The notes: generated from the letters alone by a model not told the origin. DNA of 5,314 nt from Oscillospiraceae bacterium (GCA_014796735.1 JAAVIG010000116.1:1-5314), one strand, 5' to 3'. Positions 1-4,637 are shown, numbered from the stretch's first letter. Translations and numbers: made by a program.

Positions 1-104
1 AAATCCCCGCTTTGATGGGTTTGCAGTTCTCCCCCTTTGGTGTCACCTTAAGCCCCGCGCGGGAGCGCACACTGCACTCGCTTTCGAGAAAAAGAGAACA
101 TTAC

Positions 105-200
105 ATAAAGCGTAGCTCTAAGAATTGGTAAATCGGCAGTTTTAGCTAAAAATAAAGCACTAAATAAAGCGCAGCTTTGCAAATCAAACAATCGGCAGTT
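105..200. repeat. Two diverged copies of a 37-nt direct repeat
   Basis: Copy 1 is 105-141 and copy 2 is 164-200. Both begin ATAAAGCG, continue YAGCT, and end ATCGGCAGTT; they have exactly the same length and agree at about 27 of 37 positions. The centre is the diverged part. Copy 2 contains a small hairpin (AAAGC 166-170 with GCTTT 174-178). A related block, CATTACRTAAAGCG, occurs at 99-112 and again after atpB at 2806-2819 with one difference. This points to a dispersed intergenic repeat family rather than to a CRISPR. Confidence 0.5.
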
Positions 201-331
201 GCTCCGAAAAGCACCCCACCGCCAAAACGCAGTTTTAAAAAGGCATTCCGCCGATTGAGGATACCCGCATATTTCCCCCACATTCCGCAAATCCTACCCA
301 CATCACATTCACCCATAGTTTTAACAAGACC

Positions 332-382
332 CATGTAAAAAATACCCGCAAAGAAAAAATGTATCGAACACATGTAAAAAAT
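332..382. repeat. 12-nt direct repeat upstream of the operon promoter
   Basis: CATGTAAAAAAT occurs identically at 332-343 and 371-382, a spacing of 39 nt. Both copies lie upstream of the -35 box at 405. Paired identical boxes at this distance could be binding sites for a regulator that touches two sites, but the sequence is AT-rich and chance or a degenerate repeat is possible. No regulator family is recognised. Confidence 0.4.
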
Positions 383-416
383 TGTGAAAATTTTCACCTA
401 ACTATTGCAATTTTTT
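376..416. promoter_or_regulatory. Operator-like inverted repeats overlapping the -35 region
   Basis: Two nested symmetric elements are visible. GTGAAAATTTTCAC at 384-397 is a perfect 14-nt palindrome lying just upstream of the -35 box. AAAAAATTG at 376-384 and CAATTTTTT at 408-416 form a perfect 9-bp inverted repeat that flanks it and overlaps the -35 box at 405-410. A dimeric regulator bound to the palindrome would sit about 43-56 nt before the expected transcription start; one bound to the outer repeat would cover the -35. The RNA hairpin is AT-rich and weak, so a role as terminator for an upstream gene is less likely but not excluded. Confidence 0.45.
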
Positions 417-433
417 GATAAATATTGTATAAT
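405..433 (+). promoter_or_regulatory. Sigma-A-type promoter of the atp operon
   Basis: TTGCAA at 405-410 and TATAAT at 428-433 are separated by exactly 17 nt. The -10 box is a perfect match and the -35 matches four of six consensus bases. Transcription should start near 440, giving a leader of about 76 nt before the first gene at 517. It is the best promoter in the window and is well placed to drive the whole operon. Confidence 0.75.
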
Positions 434-504
434 AACACTACAAGTGCTCGATAAAAACGAAAAGTGTTTATATAAAGTGTAACTTACCGCACGCTTTTAG
501 AAAG

Positions 505-510
505 AAAGGA
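505..510 (+). promoter_or_regulatory. Ribosome binding site of the first operon gene
   Basis: AAAGGA lies 6 nt before the ATG at 517, which fixes that start. Confidence 0.7.
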
Positions 511-516
511 ACAGGC

Positions 517-1176
517 ATGGCGAGTAAAAAGAAGAAAAAGAAAAAGAACAGTACAAACATTCCCTCTCTTGTAATTACGATAATTGCTGCGATTCTGGCG
601 ATAGGCGCCGTTGTTTTTTTGGTTGTTACAATGAAATCCGACGAGGAACCCGACATACCCGACATTGTCGTAAACACTACCCCTCCCTTTCAGGCTACGC
701 AGGAGTTGGTGGATGAGACGCAGCAGGCGGCTTACGATCTGCTTCCCGAAAACTATAAGGTATATCAGTATCTTACCCGCGGCATGACCCACGAGGAGGA
801 GCCTTACGGAAACATTCCCGAGGACGGCTTCTACACCTGTGTAAGTGATGATTTCAAAAGCTTTGACGATTTCAGCGAATATGTTCGCTCCATATATACT
901 GAAGAAACTGCCGAAAAGCTTTTAAACAATCCTTTCGGAAACGGCCCCGTTTACGGCGTTGACGACACGGGCGCGCTTGGACTTTCTTTTGAGTTTACAC
1001 CCGATCCCGATTCCGGGCTTTCATGGGCTAACGTATCATTCCTTTGCACCCCTGTTTCCGATACCGAATGCGACGTTAAGGTAACGCTGCAGGACGCCGA
1101 CGGAAAAGACGTTGACAAAAACGTTAAAATGGTGCTTCAGCAGGGCGAATGGAAGCTTTCGGAGATGATAGGCTGA
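517..1176 (+). CDS. One-pass membrane protein with extracytoplasmic domain, possibly IseA-like
   Basis: A 219-residue protein of unproven function. Residues 4-10 are seven consecutive lysines, followed by one hydrophobic segment at about 17-38 (rich in I, A, V, L). By the positive-inside rule the N-terminus stays in the cytoplasm and the rest lies outside. Residues 41-60 form an acidic, proline-rich linker, and about 62-219 form an acidic globular domain ending in a strand-like GEWKLSEMIG. The pattern of that domain (YDLLP, EDGFYTCVSDDFKSFDDFSEYVRS, YTEETAEKLL) reminds me of IseA-type inhibitors of cell-wall DL-endopeptidases or of NTF2-like folds; this is a weak recognition by eye, not a match I could test. 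There is no lipobox cysteine or sortase motif. It is the first gene after the promoter and its stop overlaps the atpZ start by one base, so it appears co-transcribed and translationally coupled with the ATP synthase genes. A run of seven T at 614-620 encodes part of the membrane helix; the frame is intact. Confidence 0.85.
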   Translation: MASKKKKKKKNSTNIPSLVITIIAAILAIGAVVFLVVTMKSDEEPDIPDIVVNTTPPFQATQELVDETQQAAYDLLPENYKVYQYLTRGMTHEEEPYGNIPEDGFYTCVSDDFKSFDDFSEYVRSIYTEETAEKLLNNPFGNGPVYGVDDTGALGLSFEFTPDPDSGLSWANVSFLCTPVSDTECDVKVTLQDADGKDVDKNVKMVLQQGEWKLSEMIG

Positions 1177-1466
1177 TGAGCGGGAAAAGGGACAATCCGT
1201 TTTCCGTTTACGCAGTGGCGAGCCAGATCGGTTTTATGGTTATACTGCCGCTGCTGGTATTCATATGGGGCGGCTCTTGGGCGGTGGAAAGATTCGGGCT
1301 TCCGCAGTGGGTAATGGCGGTGTTTATCGCCCTCGGTATTATCACAATGCTGTCCTCGGTGGGTGCGTATTTGCAGAAAATGATGAAAAAATACGGAAAA
1401 AGCGATGCCCCGAAGATGTCGGAGCTGCACCACGATGTAAGAGATCATGATTATTATGATGAATAA
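1176..1466 (+). CDS. atpZ: AtpZ/AtpI-family small membrane subunit
   Basis: A 96-residue protein of the small family found at the head of many atp operons (AtpZ, also called AtpQ or 'ATPase gene 1'). In other bacteria AtpZ acts with AtpI in the membrane, with reported roles in Mg2+ or other cation supply and in assembly of the Fo sector. Two transmembrane segments are visible: about residues 17-36 (QIGFMVILPLLVFIWGGSWA) and 44-65, joined by a short ERFGLPQ turn, the usual hairpin layout. The C-terminal 30 residues are charged and end in an acidic, His- and Tyr-containing tail (HHDVRDHDYYDE), which is longer than the core needs. I chose the ATG at 1176 because it overlaps the upstream TGA (TGATG), has GGAG at 1161-1164, and the protein then begins in the family style. 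An in-frame ATG at 1149 would add nine residues inside the upstream gene and is less likely. Confidence 0.88.
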   Translation: MSGKRDNPFSVYAVASQIGFMVILPLLVFIWGGSWAVERFGLPQWVMAVFIALGIITMLSSVGAYLQKMMKKYGKSDAPKMSELHHDVRDHDYYDE

Positions 1467-1489
1467 TCCCCCATTTTAAAAAGGGATTA
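1464..1489 (+). other. Small hairpin between atpZ and atpI
   Basis: TAATCCC at 1464-1470 pairs with GGGATTA at 1483-1489 across a 12-nt AT-rich loop. The 5' arm begins on the atpZ stop codon and the 3' arm covers the AAGGGA ribosome-binding-like sequence in front of the mini-ORF at 1492. It has no following T-run, so it is not a terminator. Confidence 0.35.
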
Positions 1490-1491
1490 GC

Positions 1492-1527
1492 ATGGACTCT
1501 CCTCAAAAGGAAAGGAACGGTCATTGA
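1492..1527 (+). other. Possible 11-codon leader ORF before atpI
   Basis: ATG at 1492 opens a reading frame for MDSPQKERNGH and stops with TGA at 1525-1527, one base before the atpI ATG at 1529. AAGGGA at 1481-1486 lies 5 nt before this ATG, a usable ribosome binding site. The stop placed next to the atpI start would suit translational coupling of atpI. The peptide is very short and could equally be chance; there is no sequence sign of selection on it. Confidence 0.25.
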
Positions 1528-1528
1528 T

Positions 1529-1951
1529 ATGAAGCGTAAGCCAAAAAACCTCGCTTTTGAGGAGCTAAAGGATATGATACCCGCCGCTCTGATAATAAAC
1601 GGGCTTGCAATGGTGGGGATCGCGCTTTACGGAATATTTGAGGGCATAACATGGAGAGCGGTGACGGGACTTTTGTACGGCGATCTGTTGGCGGCGGGCA
1701 ACTTCATTCTGTTGGGAGCGTCGGCGTCAAGCACTCTTACAAAGGCTACCGCCAAAAAAGGGCAGTTTTTTGCCAACATGTCCTACGGAGGACGGTATAT
1801 CGGGCTTTTCCTGCTGTTGGCGGCGGGAATAATGCTTAATATCATCGATATTGTCCCCGCTTTTGTACCTCTTTTTATACCCAAGCTGCACTATACTTTT
1901 AAGTATACCCTTCAAGGGAAAAGCTTTGACGATTGGAACCAAATAAATTAA
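1529..1951 (+). CDS. atpI: ATP synthase subunit I-like protein
   Basis: A 140-residue, mainly hydrophobic protein that fits the ATP synthase I family in size, place and membrane pattern. AtpI proteins help assemble or stabilise the c-ring in several bacteria, including Na+-type synthases, and are not part of the finished enzyme in fixed amount. Four hydrophobic segments are visible at about residues 17-36, 44-66, 87-104 and 106-118. The fourth is short and ends in VPLFIPKLHY, like the ending of other AtpI proteins; a soluble tail of about 20 residues follows. The basic N-terminus (MKRKPK) should be cytoplasmic. AAAGGA copies at 1508-1516 lie about 12 nt before the ATG. The next gene starts 39 nt downstream. 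Sequence conservation in this family is low, so position between atpZ and atpB carries part of the call. Confidence 0.85.
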   Translation: MKRKPKNLAFEELKDMIPAALIINGLAMVGIALYGIFEGITWRAVTGLLYGDLLAAGNFILLGASASSTLTKATAKKGQFFANMSYGGRYIGLFLLLAAGIMLNIIDIVPAFVPLFIPKLHYTFKYTLQGKSFDDWNQIN

Positions 1952-1990
1952 AAATTAACATAAAAAACAAAACGAAAGGCCGTGATTTTT

Positions 1991-2698
1991 ATGGGAATGA
2001 AACTTTTAGCAGAAAAAAGCTTTACTGTTAACGGACCAATGGAGGTAACCTCCTTTGATCTGTTCGGAATGACCTTCCACCTGTCCGAATCGGTGGTTGT
2101 GGAATGGATAGTGGTGGTTTTCCTCGGTATAGCTTTCTTTATCCTGGGACGCAATCTTAAAGTAAGACCGACCTCAAGGCGGCAAATGGCAGCGGAATAT
2201 CTTGTGGGCCTGTTCAGCGGAATGGTCAAGGACACCATGGGCATAAGCTACAAGAAGTATACGCCTTATATAGGCGCGCTGTTCTGCTTCTCCATTATCT
2301 CAAGCCTTATGGGACTGTTAGGACTCCGCGCCCCTACCGCGGATATTTCCGTAGTTGCTTCGTGGGCTTTGATCACCTTTATACTGGTTCAGAGGAACAA
2401 GGGCAAGACAGGCGGCGTAAAGGGCTACTTCAAGAGCTTTGTAGACCCTATCCCTTTCATGCTTCCCTTTAACATAATCGGCGAATTTGCTAACCCCATG
2501 TCGCAGGCTCTCCGTCATTTCGGCAATATCGTTTCCGGTATGGTAATCGGCGGACTGATCTACTTTGCGCTGGGTAATTTCGCAATAGGTCTTCCCGCTG
2601 TATTGTCGCTGTATTTCGACCTGTTCTCCTCGTTCTTACAGGCGTACATATTTGTAACATTGACTATGAGCTACGTCTCTATGGCCGAATGCGACTAA
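1991..2698 (+). CDS. atpB: F-type ATP synthase subunit a
   Basis: Subunit a forms the two half-channels for H+ or Na+ beside the rotating c-ring. With the start at 1991 the protein has 235 residues, normal for Gram-positive bacteria. The essential arginine is R175 in the motif ALRHFGNI (CGT at 2513-2515), preceded by the usual PFNIIGEFANPMS segment. The last helix contains FLQAYIFVTLTMSYVSMA, where Q217 corresponds to E. coli Gln252. Counting from these anchors, the position of E. coli Glu219 is Met184 and that of His245 is Asp210, so the channel polar residues are arranged differently. About five to six membrane segments are visible. I prefer ATG 1991 over GTG 1982: GAAAGG at 1974-1979 is 11 nt from the ATG but only 2 nt from the GTG. 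The gene is followed at once by strong inverted repeats and then a long gap before atpE. Confidence 0.96.
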   Translation: MGMKLLAEKSFTVNGPMEVTSFDLFGMTFHLSESVVVEWIVVVFLGIAFFILGRNLKVRPTSRRQMAAEYLVGLFSGMVKDTMGISYKKYTPYIGALFCFSIISSLMGLLGLRAPTADISVVASWALITFILVQRNKGKTGGVKGYFKSFVDPIPFMLPFNIIGEFANPMSQALRHFGNIVSGMVIGGLIYFALGNFAIGLPAVLSLYFDLFSSFLQAYIFVTLTMSYVSMAECD

Positions 2699-2736
2699 CA
2701 CTTCTCGCGTTTCGGAACACCGAAACGCTCGAAGTG
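2699..2736 (+). other. Strong hairpin directly after atpB stop
   Basis: The stem starts on the base after the atpB stop codon. CACTTC (2699-2704) pairs with GAAGTG (2731-2736), a 2x2 internal loop follows, and GCGTTTCGG (2707-2715) pairs with CCGAAACGC (2720-2728) around the loop AACA. That is 15 base pairs in 38 nt. No T-run follows, so it is not a standard terminator. It may protect or define the 3' end of an upstream mRNA segment, or be the edge of a dispersed palindromic repeat. Confidence 0.6.
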
Positions 2737-2737
2737 C

Positions 2738-2796
2738 GTCCAACAAGCTTTCCGGACTCCGTCCGAAATTTTGCTTCGCAAAACCGCTCGTTGGAC
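2738..2796 (+). other. Compact three-way-junction structure after atpB
   Basis: Almost every base can be paired. The closing stem is GTCCAAC (2738-2744) with GTTGGAC (2790-2796), one mismatch, then AGC (2746-2748) with GCT (2786-2788). Inside are two hairpins: 2749-2768, with CGGAC/GTCCG around the loop TCC plus TTT/AAA past one bulged C; and 2769-2783, with TTTTGC/GCAAAA around the loop TTC. It follows the 2699-2736 hairpin after a single base, making about 98 nt of continuous structure. It could be a structured mRNA segment or a palindromic mobile repeat (MITE- or REP-like); the sequence alone does not decide. Confidence 0.55.
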
Positions 2797-2851
2797 ATGT
2801 GGGTGCATTACGTAAAGCGGCGGGAAAATATGTCGGGTTTTCGGCATTGAT

Positions 2852-2879
2852 TTTACACGTCGTGCATTATAATTATACA
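2852..2879 (+). promoter_or_regulatory. Possible internal promoter before atpE
   Basis: TTTACA at 2852-2857 (five of six -35 bases) is 16 nt from TATACA at 2874-2879. A perfect TATAAT also lies at 2868-2873, with TTGATT at 2847-2852 only 15 nt upstream of it. Either pair is imperfect. The area is AT-rich, so chance matches are likely. An extra start here would raise atpE transcripts relative to atpB. Confidence 0.3.
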
Positions 2880-2905
2880 TTCATTTAAATTATACATTAT
2901 ACATT
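2872..2905 (+). repeat. Short AT-rich tandem repeat
   Basis: ATTATACATT occurs at 2872-2881, 2889-2898 and 2896-2905; the last two copies overlap, giving a 7-nt tandem ATTATAC. This low-complexity stretch sits between the palindromic structures and the atpE leader and may mark the edge of an inserted repeat. Confidence 0.5.
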
Positions 2906-2950
2906 ATGGATCTTACTACGGTTTTTCCCCAAAAGGGTTTAACATAACAA

Positions 2951-2979
2951 TCAAAGCGGCGGTGAAAACCTCCGCTTGA
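2951..2979 (+). promoter_or_regulatory. GAAA-capped hairpin just upstream of atpE
   Basis: AAGCGG (2954-2959) pairs with CCGCTT (2972-2977), a C/T mismatch follows, and GGT (2961-2963) pairs with ACC (2968-2970) around the tetraloop GAAA (2964-2967), a stable GNRA type. Two more pairs can form outside a bulged A. The structure ends 16 nt before the atpE ribosome binding site and leaves that site free. It may block RNA decay from the 5' side or mark a processed atpE transcript end. Confidence 0.5.
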
Positions 2980-2995
2980 AGAAATTACAACTTTT

Positions 2996-3001
2996 AGGAG
3001 G
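2996..3001 (+). promoter_or_regulatory. Strong ribosome binding site of atpE
   Basis: AGGAGG is 9 nt from the ATG at 3011, in an unpaired A/T-rich context. It is among the strongest sites in the window, as expected for the subunit needed in the most copies. Confidence 0.8.
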
Positions 3002-3010
3002 AACTTTCTT

Positions 3011-3268
3011 ATGGAACAAGCAATCGTACTTGGCGCATCCGCTATCGGCGCAGGTTTGGCGATGATCGCAGGCTTAGGCCCCGGAATCGGCGAAGGCTTC
3101 TGCGGCGGCAAGGCAGTTGAGGCAATCGGCAGACAGCCCGAGGCTTCCGGTATCATCACAAGAACTATGATCATCGGTGACGCTCTGGCAGAAACCACAG
3201 GTCTTTACTCCTTGATTATTGCCATCTTGCTGATGTTCGCAAATCCCTTTATCGGTCAGCTTGGCTAA
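3011..3268 (+). CDS. atpE: F-type ATP synthase subunit c, sodium-type
   Basis: The 85-residue rotor-ring subunit, a hairpin of two membrane helices. Helix 1 (about 4-30) carries the glycine repeat GASAIGAGLAMIAGLGPGIGEG that packs the ring; the polar loop contains the conserved RQPE (41-44), which contacts gamma and epsilon; helix 2 (about 48-76) carries the ion-binding ALAETTGLYSL, with E61 as the essential carboxylate. Aligned to the Ilyobacter tartaricus Na+ c subunit (offset four), Q32 is E28, E65 is E61, S66 is T62, T67 is T63 and Y70 is Y66. A Glu at both 32 and 65 is the two-carboxylate Na+ motif known from Fusobacterium nucleatum, so Na+ coupling is inferred. D57 is another acid one turn before E61. 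The gene stands alone, with 312 nt before it and 267 nt after it to the chosen atpF start, and hairpins on both sides. Confidence 0.97.
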   Translation: MEQAIVLGASAIGAGLAMIAGLGPGIGEGFCGGKAVEAIGRQPEASGIITRTMIIGDALAETTGLYSLIIAILLMFANPFIGQLG

Positions 3269-3309
3269 AGCAGAAACGTGCCGCGGATGAAGCGTAACAA
3301 GAACGTTTT

Positions 3310-3368
3310 GGTGCTTTATACCTTTGAGACCTTTTTTCGGTATCATTCAAACAAACGTATAAAGTATC
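3310..3368 (+). other. Long hairpin downstream of atpE
   Basis: A single extended stem-loop can form. The base stem pairs 3310-3321 with 3357-3368 (12 pairs, including CTTTATAC/GTATAAAG and two G-U pairs). After an uneven internal loop TTTGA (3323-3327) pairs with TCAAA (3347-3351), and ACC (3329-3331) with GGT (3339-3341). It begins 42 nt after the atpE stop. The 3' side is not followed by a T-run, so it is more like a 3' stabilising or processing structure than a terminator. Confidence 0.45.
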
Positions 3369-3441
3369 GCAGCTACAAAGCGGTCTTGCTTCGTTTTAAT
3401 ATCCCATGCGGTACGGTTCAAGAGGTGTAAGAGCCGAGAAT

Positions 3442-3476
3442 TATAAGCTTTCCCCCCGACGGCGAGACAGCTTATA
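3442..3476 (+). other. Inverted repeat before atpF
   Basis: TATAAGCT (3442-3449) and AGCTTATA (3469-3476) are perfect inverses around a 19-nt C-rich loop; two further pairs form beyond one mismatch. It lies 59 nt before the chosen atpF start. The rest of the 3269-3535 gap shows no gene. Confidence 0.4.
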
Positions 3477-3520
3477 TTTAAACCTTGGAGCAAGACTTGG
3501 CACTTACCCAAATTCTATTG

Positions 3521-3538
3521 AAAGGACTGATCATATTG
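3521..3538 (+). promoter_or_regulatory. Ribosome binding site and TTG start of atpF
   Basis: AAAGGA at 3521-3526 is 9 nt from the TTG at 3536-3538. The farther in-frame TTG at 3485 has no such site, so 3536 is the better start. No in-frame ATG exists before the membrane helix. Confidence 0.65.
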
Positions 3539-4090
3539 TATACGGAATTACTTGCAAGCACGGGTAAGGTACTCGCGGAGCAAGGTAAAACCTATCTTTC
3601 CTTTGTGGACATCAACCCCGCTACTATTGTCTTTACGCTGATCAACACGCTTATAATTTTTCTGCTGTACCGTTTCTTCTTACATAATAAGGTAATGGAT
3701 ATTCTCGACAAGAGACAGCAGGCGATCAACGCGGACTTTGACGCGGCCGAGACAGCCAAAAAGGAAGCGGAGCAAACCAAGGCAGAGTATACCGAAAAGC
3801 TTCAGCAGTCCAAGGAAGAGGCCGATCAGATCATTGCGGCGGCAACCAAAAGAGCTGCCGATAAGGAAGCGGAGATCATTGCCGAAGCCAACGCCGGCGC
3901 TGCTCGCATGAAGCAGCAGGCGCAGGAGAGCATCGAGCAGGAAAAACGCCGCGCTCTCAACGAGGTAAAGGATCAGATTTCCGAGGTTGTTGTTCTGGCA
4001 GCTTCAAAGGTATGCGAAAGGGAAATCTCCGAAAAGGACAACGCAGTGCTTATCGAAGGATTTCTTGCCGGTGTAGGAAAAGAGGGCTGA
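3536..4090 (+). CDS. atpF: F-type ATP synthase subunit b
   Basis: Subunit b is the membrane-anchored rod of the peripheral stalk; two copies hold the F1 head still against the rotor through delta. From TTG 3536 the protein has 184 residues, slightly longer than the usual 160-170. After an N-terminal stretch of about 27 residues comes one membrane helix (about 29-48, INPATIVFTLINTLIIFLLYRFFLH), then KVMDILDKRQQAI, the usual start of the dimerisation domain, and a highly charged Ala/Glu/Lys/Gln coiled coil to about residue 160. The C-terminal part (LAASKVCEREIS..DN..LIEGFL) matches the delta-binding end. The N-terminal extension of this kind occurs in clostridial b proteins; it would be longer still (201 residues) with the TTG at 3485. 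The stop is one base from the atpH ATG, so the two are coupled. Confidence 0.94.
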   Translation: MYTELLASTGKVLAEQGKTYLSFVDINPATIVFTLINTLIIFLLYRFFLHNKVMDILDKRQQAINADFDAAETAKKEAEQTKAEYTEKLQQSKEEADQIIAAATKRAADKEAEIIAEANAGAARMKQQAQESIEQEKRRALNEVKDQISEVVVLAASKVCEREISEKDNAVLIEGFLAGVGKEG

Positions 4091-4091
4091 T

Positions 4092-4637
4092 ATGACGGGA
4101 ACGGTTGAAAAAAACTATTCTTTGGCTCTTTTTGACGCGATCAACGAGGAGGGGGAGGATTTAGCCGCCGCCCGCGCCGAATTGAATTCGGTGATAGACG
4201 TGGTTAAAGACACCGACGGCTTTGTTAAGCTGATGAGTACCCCCACCGTTTCCACAGAGGAAAAATTATCGGTTATCAAAGAAGCTTTCGACGGAAAGCT
4301 TTCAAGATGTGTTTATAATTTTCTTTGCGTAATCACCGAGGGCAGACGCTGGGACAGATTTGAAAAGATCGCCGGGTGCTTCTCGGAGCTTTGCAACGAG
4401 AAGTTAGGTATAGCGGAGATCACTGTCACAACGGCGTTTCCTCTTACCGCGGCTCAGCGTGAGCAGGTGCAGAAGAAAATGTCCGAGGTTATCGGAAAAA
4501 AAGTCTTAATGTCCGAAAAAGTGGACAAGGCTATAATGGGCGGTATCGTAGTGGATTACGGCGATACCCGAATGGACGGAAGCGTTAAGACAAGGCTGGA
4601 GGGCTTAAGAGACAGCTTTGCGCAGCTGATCGGGTAA
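4092..4637 (+). CDS. atpH: F-type ATP synthase subunit delta
   Basis: Delta (OSCP in mitochondria) sits on top of the alpha3beta3 head and joins it to the b dimer. The 181-residue length is normal. The N-terminal helical domain opens with YSLALFDAI (9-17), then STPTVSTEEKLSVIKEAF (49-66) and NFLCVITEGRRWD (76-88), the usual 'P..S..EK' and 'NFL....GR' blocks. The C-terminal domain has TTAFPLTAAQREQV (113-126) and VDKAIMGGIVVDYGDTRMDGSVKTRL (134-159), matching the family's 'vD..iiGG....gd...D.Sv...L' ending. GAGGG at 4082-4086 lies 5 nt before the ATG, and the atpF stop is one base upstream, so translation is coupled. Unlike in most atp operons the next gene, atpA, is 352 nt away. Confidence 0.96.
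   Translation: MTGTVEKNYSLALFDAINEEGEDLAAARAELNSVIDVVKDTDGFVKLMSTPTVSTEEKLSVIKEAFDGKLSRCVYNFLCVITEGRRWDRFEKIAGCFSELCNEKLGIAEITVTTAFPLTAAQREQVQKKMSEVIGKKVLMSEKVDKAIMGGIVVDYGDTRMDGSVKTRLEGLRDSFAQLIG

Larger units (their letters stand above)
1..404. other. Gene-free upstream region with short repeats
   Basis: No convincing gene is visible on either strand. The minus-strand open frames here are short, have no recognisable domain, and run through repeated DNA. The first 300 bases hold small repeats: the two-copy unit at 105-200, CATTCCGC at 244-251 and again at 281-288, CAATCGGC at 189-196 with its inverse at 250-257, and a GC-rich palindrome CCCGCGCGGG at 54-63. From about 300 on the sequence becomes strongly AT-rich and leads into the operon promoter. 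The left part looks like intergenic repeat material; whether it is the tail of an element extending beyond the window cannot be seen. Confidence 0.6.

Noticed and set aside
105..200. CRISPR array
   Set aside because: Only two copies, with diverged centres and no series of uniform spacers; no cas gene is present.
48..397. Two overlapping minus-strand open frames of 80 and 83 codons
   Set aside because: No domain or credible gene context, they overlap the promoter-proximal repeats, and their similar peptides arise from the DNA repeats themselves.
614..620. Frameshift at a run of seven T in the first gene
   Set aside because: The frame stays open on both sides and the run encodes part of a regular membrane helix.
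1149..1175. Earlier ATG for atpZ at 1149
   Set aside because: It lies inside the upstream gene and adds nine residues untypical of the family; the ATG at 1176 has the stop-start overlap and a ribosome binding site.
1982..1990. GTG start for atpB at 1982
   Set aside because: Only 2 nt from the GAAAGG site; the ATG at 1991 has a normal distance.
2699..2796. Intrinsic terminator after atpB
   Set aside because: The stems are strong but no T-run follows, and essential downstream genes of the same complex continue on the same strand.
2738..2796. tRNA or known riboswitch because of its multi-stem fold
   Set aside because: It is too short and has only three helices; it lacks an anticodon arm, T-loop bases and any riboswitch signature I know.
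3485..3535. TTG start for atpF at 3485
   Set aside because: No ribosome binding site in front of it, while the in-frame TTG at 3536 has AAAGGA 9 nt upstream.
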